DNA from: Cupriavidus laharis
GTDB taxonomy: Bacteria > Pseudomonadota > Gammaproteobacteria > Burkholderiales > Burkholderiaceae
NCBI RefSeq assembly: GCF_914271435.1
Contig: NZ_CAJZAI010000003.1
Coordinates: forward strand, 496,001 to 560,000
Length of the DNA: 64,000 nucleotides
Direction of reading: 5' to 3'
The stretch's first letter is position 1, and each line of letters begins with the position of its first letter. Made by a program: the position numbers and the translations under genes. Under the pieces are notes generated by a model. It did no database searches. It had not been told where the DNA came from and saw only the letters and a list, made by a program, of their open reading frames with translations. Positions 1-7,203 of the stretch are shown piece by piece.

Positions 1-1
1 C

Positions 2-343
2 AAGCATTTCCAGGCGGGCGACTTCAAGAGCGCCGGGAATTCGTTCTCGTCGTTTATCAAGAAGTATCCGCAGAGCCCGTACCTGCCGCTGGCGCAGTAC
101 TGGCTCGGCAACTCGCTCTACGCGCAGCGCGACTATAAGGGGTCCACCTGGGTGCTGCAGAAAATGATCAATGCCAATCCGACGCATCCCAAGGTGCCGG
201 ACGCAATGATCGCGGTTGCCAATAATCAGCTCGAGTCCGGCCAGAAGGCTGCCGCGCACAAGACGCTGGAACAGGTGGTGGCCAAGTATCCCGGTACCGA
301 AGGCGCGCGTGCGGCGAACAACCGGTTGAAGACGCTGAAGTAA
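2..343 (+). CDS. cpoB: Cell division coordinator CpoB (YbgF), C-terminal part
   Basis: Only the last 113 codons lie in the window; the 5' end is cut off. The reading frame is open from base 2 to the TAA at 341-343. The residues form TPR-type helices (AQYWLGNSLYAQRDY, then MIAVANNQLESGQKAAAH, then YPGTEGARAANNRL), which is the usual end of the periplasmic Tol-Pal partner CpoB. The family coordinates outer-membrane constriction with peptidoglycan synthesis at division. It would normally follow tolB and pal, which must lie to the left. The identification rests on the TPR pattern and the typical last residues. Confidence 0.85.
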   Translation, partial: KHFQAGDFKSAGNSFSSFIKKYPQSPYLPLAQYWLGNSLYAQRDYKGSTWVLQKMINANPTHPKVPDAMIAVANNQLESGQKAAAHKTLEQVVAKYPGTEGARAANNRLKTLK

Positions 344-370
344 GTGCGGGCGGCTTCCAGCCGGCCGCAC
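344..370 (+). terminator. Terminator-like hairpin after cpoB
   Basis: The 11-base arms 344-354 and 360-370 pair at 10 of 11 positions around a 5-base loop (TTCCA), directly after the cpoB stop codon. No T-run follows, so it may be a weak terminator or an mRNA-end stabiliser. Confidence 0.5.
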
Positions 371-450
371 CCCGCGCCAAAGGTCCGCCGTGGTGTCATC
401 GAACGGACGTCCCTTCTATTCGATGACCTCGAAAAGGTCCTGCTGGCTGG

Positions 451-678
451 CTATACGGGCACTGACACCGCTGCAGGTGCAAGGGCAGTCTTCACGCGAG
501 CGGACCTGGTCCACTTCTTGTCAAGCACCGCGACGACCATCAGCCCAAGCGACGGGCTCAGGATCAACGAGAAGATAATCCATGTGGCGGCGGAGCGTCC
601 CATTGCGTTGGCAAAAAGGCCAACCGCGAAGGAGCAGGTGATCCAGGCAACAATTGCAAGCATGGCGGCAGATTCCAT
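451..678 (-). CDS. Small two-helix membrane protein
   Basis: A 75-residue protein with two hydrophobic segments (about residues 5-22 and 31-53) joined by a GRSAATW turn, then a basic tail. The pattern 'helix, (K/M)GRSxxxW, LSLIxSP, helix' is seen in a common family of small bacterial inner-membrane proteins of unknown function. It runs opposite to cpoB and no clear ribosome-binding site precedes the ATG at 676-678. It could be a chance ORF, but the membrane pattern makes a real gene more likely. No function is assigned. Confidence 0.5.
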   Translation of the reverse strand: MESAAMLAIVAWITCSFAVGLFANAMGRSAATWIIFSLILSPSLGLMVVAVLDKKWTRSARVKTALAPAAVSVPV

Positions 679-759
679 GAGTCAAAGTGATCGCCACGCG
701 AAGCGGCGAGCCACCAGTATGGGCACAACTGCAATCAGTAGCACTTGGGAAAAGGCATT

Positions 760-1085
760 AAGGGAAAGCGCTAAATGGAGACCGCGCCAAACTGGGGCAG
801 ACGACCCGGATTTGCCGGGCGCGCTCAAGCAGATCGCCGCTAAGGCGGTCCAGACGATCTGGCGGTCGGCCAACGAGGCCGCGGGCGACGTTGCGCGCTG
901 AGGTGCGTCACGCCGCGAGCGAAGCGGAGGCGTAGCGGGATGCGGCGCGCGCGGAAACGGCCACCATGCGCGAGAACGTCGCGGCGATCTCGGCCCAACT
1001 GGCGCCGGACCGGCGGCAACTGGACGCGTTGCGTACCCAATTCTCGACGGAGTTCGAGCGGGCGCGCGAGGCGGTGACGTCAACA
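760..1085 (+). pseudogene. Decayed KfrA-like coiled-coil DNA-binding protein
   Basis: Two frames together read as one protein stretch. The first frame gives PDLPGALKQIAAKAVQTIW and then RSANEAAGDVAR up to the TGA at 899-901. A +1 shift continues as an Ala/Glu/Arg-rich coiled coil (AETATMRENVAAISAQLAP, then RRQLDALRTQFSTEFERARE), with one TAG inside at about 932. A DNA-binding end followed by an alanine-rich coiled coil is typical of KfrA-type plasmid proteins. The beginning and end are missing. I infer a broken remnant; the exact limits are uncertain. Confidence 0.4.
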
Positions 1086-1107
1086 GATTCGGGTAGCTCC
1101 GCCTGTG

Positions 1108-2784
1108 TCATCCCTGCAACTCGGGTGTCGCGAGCCATTCGCGTCCCTTCAGCATGCCCTGCCAGTAGAGCGGCGGCAGGATCCGCTCCTTGAGCCACCA
1201 CGCCAGCCGCGAAGGCCTCGTGCCATCGATGAACCAGCCCGGAAAGCTCGGCGCGACCTTGCCGCCGTAGGTGAACTCGGCCAGGACGATCTTGCCGCGT
1301 TCCACTGTCAGGGGGCAGGAGCCGTAACCGTCGTAGCGGGCTTCTCCCGTGGCCTCGCCGCGGGTGGCCAGCACGTTGTGCGCGACGACCGGCGCCTGCT
1401 TGCGCGCCGCGGCGGCCGTCTTGGCATTGGGCATGTTGCCGGCGTCGCCCAACCCGAAGACATTGTCGAAGCGCTTGTGGCGCAGCGTTGCCGGATCGAC
1501 CTCGACCCAGCCGGCGGCATCGGCCAGCGGGCTGACGCGGATGAAATCGGGGGCCTTCTGGGGCGGCACGGCATGAAGCATGTCGAACTCGCGCTCGACC
1601 AGTTCCGGCTCGCCGCAAGCGGCGGCCAGGCGGAACGTTGCCCGGCGCGCGGCGCCGTCCACTTTCACCAGCGTCTCGCCGAAGTTCAGGGCAATGCCAT
1701 AGCGCTCGACGTACTGCATCAGCGCCGGCACGTAGTCCGCCACGCCGAACAGCACGTTACCCGCGTTGCAGAACTCGATGTCGACGCGATCGAGCATACC
1801 GGCGCGGCGCCAGGCATCGGCCGACAGGTACATGGCCTTCTGCGGCGCGCCCGCACACTTAATCGGCATGGGCGGCTGCGTGAAAAGCGCCTTGCCGTTG
1901 CCCTTGCGGGTCAGCTCGCGCACAAGGTTCCAGGTGTACGGTGCGAGGTCGTAGCGGTAGTTGGAGGTCACGCCGTTGCGGCCCAGCGTTTCGGGGAGCC
2001 CTTCGATTGCGTCCCAATCCAGCTTGAGCCCCGGGCACACCACCAGTTGTTCGTACTTCACCACGCGGCAACCGTCGAGGATGACCGCATTGCGCTCGGG
2101 CTCGAAGGCCGCCACGGCCGCCTTGATCCATGCCACGCCGCGCGGCAGCACTGAAGCCATGGTGCGCGCGGTATGGGCCGGCTCGAAGACGCCGCCGCCC
2201 ACCAGCGTCCAGCCGGGCTGGTAGTAGTGGATGTCGGCCGGGTCGACGATGGCGATGTCCAGTCCAGGCTTGCGTGCCAGTAAGCTCGACGCCACGGCGA
2301 TTCCCGCGGCGCCCCCGCCAATGATGACGACGGCGTGGCTGGCATCGGCAACGTCCACGGGTGTGCGGCCGCCATTGGCGATGCGCCGGACGACGCCCTT
2401 AAGGTCGTAGCCGGCGGCCGCGGCCCGCTCGATGATGTCCGGCAGCGGCCTGCGCGCGGACTGCGACAGCGCCCACAGCGTGGCCGAGCGCGTGCCGGTG
2501 CGGCAGTAGGCCAGTACCGGCTTCGGCAGGCTGTCCAGCAGTTGGCCGAACGCCTGCGCCTGTTCGTCGCTGACTTTGCCCGATTCCACCGGCAGGTAAT
2601 GCACCTGCAGGCCGAGCGCGGAAGCCTTGCGCTCGATTTCCTGGAAGCCTGGCTGGTCAGGGCCTTCGCCATCCGGGCGGTTGCAGATCAGCGAGCGAAA
2701 GCCGATGGCGGCCAGGGTGGGCACATCGTCGGGAACAATCTGCGGGCTGACCGAAAGATCGTTGGTGAGGGCGCGGGGTTGCAT
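1108..2784 (-). CDS. sqr: DUF442 phosphatase-like domain fused to sulfide:quinone oxidoreductase
   Basis: A 558-residue two-domain protein. Residues 1-130 are a DUF442 (Blh N-terminal type) domain with a PTP/rhodanese-like loop YCRTGTRS whose Cys is residue 94. Residues 150-558 are an FAD flavoprotein of the sulfide:quinone oxidoreductase family, with the FAD loop IIGGGAAGIA near 154 and redox-Cys candidates in VVCPGL and IKCAGAPQKA. SQR oxidises sulfide to sulfane sulfur (polysulfide or a thiol persulfide) and passes electrons to quinone at the inner membrane. It lies 30 bp downstream of the persulfide dioxygenase gene, in the same operon, and an AAGGAA ribosome-binding site precedes the ATG. 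The fused domain may handle the persulfide product. That is inference. Confidence 0.9.
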   Translation of the reverse strand: MQPRALTNDLSVSPQIVPDDVPTLAAIGFRSLICNRPDGEGPDQPGFQEIERKASALGLQVHYLPVESGKVSDEQAQAFGQLLDSLPKPVLAYCRTGTRSATLWALSQSARRPLPDIIERAAAAGYDLKGVVRRIANGGRTPVDVADASHAVVIIGGGAAGIAVASSLLARKPGLDIAIVDPADIHYYQPGWTLVGGGVFEPAHTARTMASVLPRGVAWIKAAVAAFEPERNAVILDGCRVVKYEQLVVCPGLKLDWDAIEGLPETLGRNGVTSNYRYDLAPYTWNLVRELTRKGNGKALFTQPPMPIKCAGAPQKAMYLSADAWRRAGMLDRVDIEFCNAGNVLFGVADYVPALMQYVERYGIALNFGETLVKVDGAARRATFRLAAACGEPELVEREFDMLHAVPPQKAPDFIRVSPLADAAGWVEVDPATLRHKRFDNVFGLGDAGNMPNAKTAAAARKQAPVVAHNVLATRGEATGEARYDGYGSCPLTVERGKIVLAEFTYGGKVAPSFPGWFIDGTRPSRLAWWLKERILPPLYWQGMLKGREWLATPELQG

Positions 2785-2814
2785 GGTCTGTCTGTTCCTT
2801 TTGGGGCGGGTGGC

Positions 2815-3711
2815 TCAGAGCGCGTTGAGGGGAATCTTCAGATAGCGCATGCCGTTGTCCTCGGGCGGCGGCAGTTCACCCGCACGCATGTTCACCTGGA
2901 CCGAAGGCAGGATCAGCGTCGGCATCGACAGCGTGGCGTCGCGCGCCTGGCGCATGGCAACGAATTCCTCTTCGCTGATGCCGTTGCGCACATGGATGTT
3001 GCGCTCGCGCTCGTCCGCGACCGTGGTCATGTATTGCAGCTCCCGGCCGCCTGGCTGGTAGTCGTGGCACATGTACAGGCGGATGTCCTGTGACAGGCTC
3101 AGCACCTTGTTGATGGAGCGGTAGAGCGTGCGCGCGTCGCCGCCTGGGAAGTCGCAACGGGCGGTGCCGTAATCCGGCATGAACAGGGTGTCGCCGACGA
3201 ACGCAGCGGTATCGTTGCCGTCGCTGACCACATAGGTCATGCAGGCCGGCGTATGCCCCGGCGTGTGCATGGCGCGGGCCTGCAGTCCCCCGATGCTGAA
3301 GGTGTCGCCATCGTGCAGCAGACGGTCGAACTGATGCCCGTCGCGCGCGAAGTCGGTGCCACTGTTGAACAACTTGCCGAATACCTGCTGCACGGTGGTG
3401 ATATGGCTGCCGATGGCGGTCTGGCCGCCGAGCCTGCGCTTGAGGTAGGGCGCGGCCGACAGGTGGTCCGCATGCACATGGGTCTCCAGGATCCACTGCA
3501 CGGTTGCGCCGAGCGACTGCACACGCTCGACCAGGCGATCCGCGCTGGTAGTGTGCGTGCGCCCGGATTTCGGATCGTAGTCGAGCACGCTGTCGATCAA
3601 TGCGCATTGCAGGCTCGCGCGGTCCAGTACGAGGTAGCTGAGCGTCGAGGTATCGGGATCGAAGAAGGCTTCAATCTCCATGTGCGATGGGCTTGGCTTG
3701 GTTGGTGTCAT
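2815..3711 (-). CDS. Metallo-beta-lactamase-fold persulfide dioxygenase (Blh/ETHE1 type)
   Basis: A 298-residue MBL-fold protein with the metal motif THVHADH, a GHTPACMTYVV strand, the GDTLFMPDYGTARCDFPGG segment typical of the Blh/PDO branch and a late MCHDY histidine. The family oxidises glutathione persulfide to sulfite, so it removes the product of the neighbouring sqr. The longest frame starts with GTG at 3750, but the predicted sigma-54 start of transcription (about 3743) lies downstream of that GTG, so I use the ATG at 3711. An ATG at 3681 (MEIEAFFDP) is also possible. It is the first gene of the blh-sqr operon, divergent from fisR. Confidence 0.87.
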   Translation of the reverse strand: MTPTKPSPSHMEIEAFFDPDTSTLSYLVLDRASLQCALIDSVLDYDPKSGRTHTTSADRLVERVQSLGATVQWILETHVHADHLSAAPYLKRRLGGQTAIGSHITTVQQVFGKLFNSGTDFARDGHQFDRLLHDGDTFSIGGLQARAMHTPGHTPACMTYVVSDGNDTAAFVGDTLFMPDYGTARCDFPGGDARTLYRSINKVLSLSQDIRLYMCHDYQPGGRELQYMTTVADERERNIHVRNGISEEEFVAMRQARDATLSMPTLILPSVQVNMRAGELPPPEDNGMRYLKIPLNAL

Positions 3712-3753
3712 GAGCGGGCAATCCGGGGTCAGGAGAGGATTGCTGCTCACTAC

Positions 3754-3768
3754 TCAAAACTCGTGCCA
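3754..3768 (-). promoter_or_regulatory. Sigma-54 promoter of the blh-sqr operon
   Basis: On the minus strand the bases read CTGGCACG-AGTT-TTGAG, against the consensus TGGCACG-N4-TTGC. The -24 GG is at 3767-3766 and the -12 G at 3755, which places the transcript start near 3743. Only the C of the -12 GC is changed. Confidence 0.8.
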
Positions 3769-3784
3769 GGGCTGTTTTGATTTT

Positions 3785-3797
3785 TAACTTATTGATT
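3785..3797 (-). promoter_or_regulatory. Probable IHF site between activator array and promoter
   Basis: The minus strand reads AATCAATAAGTTA, a full match to the IHF consensus WATCAANNNNTTR, inside an AT-rich tract (3781-3810). It lies between the sigma-54 promoter and the repeat array, where IHF normally bends DNA for sigma-54 activators. Confidence 0.6.
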
Positions 3798-3856
3798 TTT
3801 TTATGATTTCTGCGCGCAGCGGGCAATTCCGCCAGCCGTCGGGCGAAGTGTGGCGC

Positions 3857-3895
3857 TGTCACTTGGCAGTGATGGCAGGATTTGGCAGAATGACA
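3857..3895. promoter_or_regulatory. Putative FisR upstream activator array (blh-sqr side)
   Basis: Three TGGCAG repeats at 3864, 3873 and 3883 (CTGCCA when read toward blh) are enclosed by TGTCA at 3857-3861 and TGACA at 3891-3895. The array is about 97 bp upstream of the sigma-54 promoter. It ends 37 bp before the fisR start codon, so a bound activator could also repress fisR. The same array occurs before cydP. Confidence 0.65.
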
Positions 3896-3932
3896 CGCCC
3901 CCGAAGCCGCCCCACCAAGCCCCCACGCCCCC

Positions 3933-5243
3933 ATGGATCGCCAAGCCACTCTCCAGGCTCTCCTGTCCTACCTGGAGCAGGAAAGTCAGCCGATGATCGT
4001 CCTCGATACGGACTATCGCATCCTGGCCGCCAACACTGCCTACCGCCGGCAGTTCGGTGCCGTCGAGCGCCCCTACCTGGGCCAGCACTGCTACCGGATT
4101 TCGCATGGCTATGACGTACCGTGCGACCAGGCCGGCGAGCATTGCCCGATGCGCAAGGCGTTCGAGACGCGGGGCCCGGACCGCGTCCTGCACATCCACC
4201 ACACGCCGCGAGGTCCGGAACATGTGAACGTCGAACTGCGTCCGATCCTTGACGAGGACCAGCAGGTCGTTGCCTATGTCGAGCGCCTGAGCACGGTGCG
4301 CAGCGCATCGGCCCGTCCGAGCGCGGAGGGGCTGGTCGGCCGCTCAGAGGCGTTCAACACCGCGCTGGAGGCCGTGCAGCGCGTGGCGCCTTCTTCGCTG
4401 CCGGTCCTGCTGCTCGGCGAATCCGGCACCGGCAAGGAAATGTTCGCGCGTGCGGTGCACGAGGCCAGCAGCCGCGCCAGCGGGCCGTTCGTCGTGGTGG
4501 ACTGCTCCGGCCTTACCGAGTCCCTGTTCGAGAGCGAGCTCTTCGGTTACGAGAAGGGCGCATTCACGGGGGCGATCACGCGCAAGCCGGGCCTGGTCGA
4601 AACTGCCGATGGCGGCACGCTGTTCCTGGACGAAATGGGCGATGTGCCACTGTCGATGCAAGTCAAGCTGCTGCGGCTGATCGAGTCCGGCACCTACCGC
4701 CGCGTGGGAAGCGTGGAAACGCGGCGGGCAGACTTCCGGCTGGTCGCGGCCACGCACAAGCCGCTGGAGCAGATGGTCAGCCAGGGGCTGTTCCGGCAGG
4801 ACCTGTATTTCCGGATTGCCGCGTTCCCCATTCATCTGCCTGCGCTGCGCGAGCGGCCCGACGACATTCCGCTGCTGGCGGAGTCGATCCTGCAGCGAGG
4901 GGGCGGGGCCAGGGACCAGCTCCACCTGAGCGCGGAAGCGCTGGCACGGATGCGCGCATACCACTGGCCGGGCAATATCCGCGAACTGCGCAATGTGCTC
5001 GATCGCGCCCGCCTGTACGCCGATGACGGCGTCATCCGTGCCAAGGATCTCCCGCCAGGACTGGGGGAAGCGGGCATGGCCCCGGTCGCGCACCGCCGCA
5101 TGGCAGGCGCTCGGGAAACCGACGACGAGGCGCTGCGCGAGCAGGTCCGCCAGTTCCGGGGCACACGGCGCGAACTTGCCCGCGCCCTTGGCATGAGCGA
5201 GCGCACGCTTTACCGCAGGCTCCGGGACCTGGGCATCGGCTGA
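3933..5243 (+). CDS. fisR: Sigma-54-dependent sulfane-sulfur-sensing activator FisR
   Basis: A 436-residue enhancer-binding protein. Residues 15-115 form a PAS-like sensor domain with cysteines at 53, 64 and 71, the same positions as the three reactive cysteines described for FisR of Cupriavidus. An AAA+ domain follows with Walker A GESGTGKE, the sigma-54 contact loop GAFTGA and Walker [10 protein letters not shown] Fis-type helix-turn-helix ends the protein ([19 protein letters not shown]). FisR senses polysulfide and persulfide and turns on sulfide-oxidation genes through sigma-54. It is divergent from blh-sqr and is followed by the cyd operon. The cysteine numbering supports the ATG at 3933, although no ribosome-binding site is obvious there. 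Confidence 0.92.
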   Translation: MDRQATLQALLSYLEQESQPMIVLDTDYRILAANTAYRRQFGAVERPYLGQHCYRISHGYDVPCDQAGEHCPMRKAFETRGPDRVLHIHHTPRGPEHVNVELRPILDEDQQVVAYVERLSTVRSASARPSAEGLVGRSEAFNTALEAVQRVAPSSLPVLLLGESGTGKEMFARAVHEASSRASGPFVVVDCSGLTESLFESELFGYEKGAFTGAITRKPGLVETADGGTLFLDEMGDVPLSMQVKLLRLIESGTYRRVGSVETRRADFRLVAATHKPLEQMVSQGLFRQDLYFRIAAFPIHLPALRERPDDIPLLAESILQRGGGARDQLHLSAEALARMRAYHWPGNIRELRNVLDRARLYADDGVIRAKDLPPGLGEAGMAPVAHRRMAGARETDDEALREQVRQFRGTRRELARALGMSERTLYRRLRDLGIG

Positions 5244-5273
5244 TCCGCCCGAGCCGGTCGCACCGTCGTTTTC

Positions 5274-5318
5274 CTGCCAGATCACTGCCATTCACTGCCG
5301 CCGCTGGCAGCAATGACA
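5274..5318. promoter_or_regulatory. Putative FisR upstream activator array (cyd side)
   Basis: CTGCCA at 5274, CTGCCA at 5285 and CTGCCG at 5295 are followed by an inverted TGGCAG at 5305 and TGACA at 5314. Repeat, spacing (10-11 bp), orientation toward the promoter and distance (about 108 bp to the -24 element) match the array before blh-sqr. Confidence 0.65.
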
Positions 5319-5406
5319 CCTGCCTGACAGTCGAGGCAGTCGGACACCTGCGTCCGCTGCCCGGGCAAGTGATTGTTTTGTATGTCTTTTTTTTAAGGTG
5401 TCGGGG

Positions 5407-5421
5407 TGGCACGGAACTTGT
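5407..5421 (+). promoter_or_regulatory. Sigma-54 promoter of the cyd operon
   Basis: The sequence TGGCACG-GAAC-TTGT fits the -24/-12 consensus, with the -24 GG at 5408-5409 and the -12 G at 5420. The predicted transcript start is about 5432, only two bases before the cydP ATG. An AT-rich tract (5369-5400) lies between it and the upstream array. Confidence 0.8.
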
Positions 5422-5433
5422 TCATGTGTCGTC

Positions 5434-5628
5434 ATGAACGCTTCCGATCAAAACCTGCTGCGTCACCTGGGCTGGGTCCTGGTAATCAAGCTGTTGCTGC
5501 TGTCGGGGCTCTGGCTGGCCTTCATCGCCGGACAGCGCGTACCGGTCGACGCTGCCTCTGCCTCCGCGCACCTGCGCGTTGCACCCACGGTGTCCAGCAA
5601 CCCTCGCCTGCAAGGAGCCCGTCCGTGA
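5434..5628 (+). CDS. cydP: Cytochrome bd small subunit-like protein CydP
   Basis: A 64-residue protein (MNASDQNLLRHLGWVLVIKL...) with one membrane helix at about residues 12-31, followed by a short FIAGQRVPVDA segment. This matches the putative small oxidase subunit called CydP that precedes cydA in many beta- and gamma-proteobacteria. The TGA at 5626-5628 overlaps the GTG start of cydA, and the AAGGAG at 5612-5617 inside cydP serves cydA. The ATG at 5434 is chosen because an upstream ATG in the same frame lies before the sigma-54 transcript start. The transcript would be nearly leaderless, so a second promoter is possible. Confidence 0.7.
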   Translation: MNASDQNLLRHLGWVLVIKLLLLSGLWLAFIAGQRVPVDAASASAHLRVAPTVSSNPRLQGARP

Positions 5629-7193
5629 TTCCGGAACAACTGGTGGACCTTTCCCGGCTGCAGTTCGCCGCCACCGCTCTCTATCACTTCTTATTTGTCC
5701 CACTCACCCTGGGCATGGTCTGGCTGCTGGTCATTATGGAGACGGTCTATGTCATGACAGGTAACGTGGTCTGGAAGGACATGACCCGCTTCTGGGGCAA
5801 GCTGTTCGGCATTAACTTCGCGCTGGGCGTGACGACCGGCATCACGCTCGAATTCCAGTTCGGCACGAACTGGGCGTACTACTCGCACTACGTGGGCGAC
5901 ATCTTCGGCGCGCCGCTGGCTATCGAAGGGCTGATGGCATTCTTTCTCGAATCCACCTTCATCGGCCTGTTCTTCTTCGGCTGGGACCGCCTTTCGCGCG
6001 TGCAGCACCTGGTCGTGACCGCCCTGATGGCGCTTGGCACCAACTTGTCGGCGCTGTGGATCCTGATCGCCAATGGGTGGATGCAGAACCCGGTCGGCGC
6101 CGAGTTCAACTGGCAGACGATGCGCATGGAGATGACCGACTTCTGGCCCATCGTCTTCAATCCCGATGCACAGGCCAAGTTCGTGCACACGGTCTCGGCC
6201 GGCTATGTCACGGGGGCGATGTTCGTTCTGTCGGTGTCGGCCTGGTACCTGCTGCGCGGGCGCGACGTGGAGTTCGCCAAGCGCAGCTTCCGCGTGGCGG
6301 CAGCCTTCGGGCTCGCCAGTGTCTGCTCGGTCATCGTGCTCGGCGACGAAAGCGGCTACACGGTCGGCGAGGCGCAGCAGACCAAGATGGCGGCGATCGA
6401 GGCAATGTGGGAGACGGAGCCCGCGCCGGCAGCGTTCAACCTCGTGGCCGGCATCAACGAGAGCGCGCAGCGCAACGACTGGGCGGTGCGGATTCCCTGG
6501 GTCATGGGCCTGATCGGCACCCGGTCGGTCTCCCGGGAGATCCCAGGCATCCACGAGATCCAGATGCGCAACCGCGAGCGGATCCTCAATGGCGTCCAGG
6601 CGGTCACCGCGCTCGAGACGCTGCGCAGCCATCGTGACGATGCGCACGCGCTGGCGACACTGAAGCAGCACCAGGCCGACCTTGGCTTCGGTCTCCTGCT
6701 CAAGCGCTATACGACGGACGTGCGGCAGGCCACGCCGGCCATGATCGATCGCGCCGTGCGCGACACCATTCCGCGCGTCACACCGATGTTCTGGGCGTTC
6801 CGTGCCATGGTGGGCCTGGGTTTCGCGATGCTGGCACTGTTCGCCCTGTCGTTCTGGACCACGCTGAAGGGACGGTTCCGCTCGCGCCCGTGGCTGCTGC
6901 GCTGGGCAATCTGGATGCTGCCCGCGCCATGGCTGGCCTGCGAGCTGGGCTGGTTCGTCGCCGAGTATGGCCGCCAGCCGTGGACCATCTACGGCGTCCT
7001 GCCCACGCACCTCAGCGTTTCCACGTTGAGCGTCACCAGTCTGTATGGGTCGCTGACCGGCTTCGTCGGCTTCTACACCGTCCTGCTGATCGTCGAGGTC
7101 TACCTGATGGTCAAGTTCGCGCGGCAGGGGCCCGGCAGCCTCGGTACCGGGCGCTACCAGAACGAGCCGGTCCACGCCCACGCGCACGCATGA
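5625..7193 (+). CDS. cydA: Cytochrome bd ubiquinol oxidase subunit I
   Basis: A 522-residue membrane protein, the same length as E. coli CydA. It shows the heme-ligand helix regions (FAATALYHFLFVPL near the N-terminus and FVHTVSAGYVTGAMF), the quinol-loop residues in QQTKMAAIEAMWET, and a long Q-loop ending in DLGFGLLLKRYT, so it belongs to the long-loop (E. coli) subfamily. GRQPW occurs near residue 450. It carries the hemes that oxidise quinol and reduce oxygen. GTG start at 5625, with AAGGAG 7 bp upstream; it overlaps the end of cydP. Cytochrome bd is known to tolerate sulfide, which fits its place next to fisR and sqr. Confidence 0.95.
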   Translation: MIPEQLVDLSRLQFAATALYHFLFVPLTLGMVWLLVIMETVYVMTGNVVWKDMTRFWGKLFGINFALGVTTGITLEFQFGTNWAYYSHYVGDIFGAPLAIEGLMAFFLESTFIGLFFFGWDRLSRVQHLVVTALMALGTNLSALWILIANGWMQNPVGAEFNWQTMRMEMTDFWPIVFNPDAQAKFVHTVSAGYVTGAMFVLSVSAWYLLRGRDVEFAKRSFRVAAAFGLASVCSVIVLGDESGYTVGEAQQTKMAAIEAMWETEPAPAAFNLVAGINESAQRNDWAVRIPWVMGLIGTRSVSREIPGIHEIQMRNRERILNGVQAVTALETLRSHRDDAHALATLKQHQADLGFGLLLKRYTTDVRQATPAMIDRAVRDTIPRVTPMFWAFRAMVGLGFAMLALFALSFWTTLKGRFRSRPWLLRWAIWMLPAPWLACELGWFVAEYGRQPWTIYGVLPTHLSVSTLSVTSLYGSLTGFVGFYTVLLIVEVYLMVKFARQGPGSLGTGRYQNEPVHAHAHA

Positions 7194-7203
7194 GGAGATT
7201 CAC

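Noticed and set aside
344-901. 185-codon plus-strand ORF as one gene
   Set aside because: Only its last third looks like protein (KfrA-like); the first part overlaps the better-supported minus-strand membrane protein.
5691-7187. 498-codon antisense frame over cydA
   Set aside because: Shadow of cydA; no membrane or family pattern.
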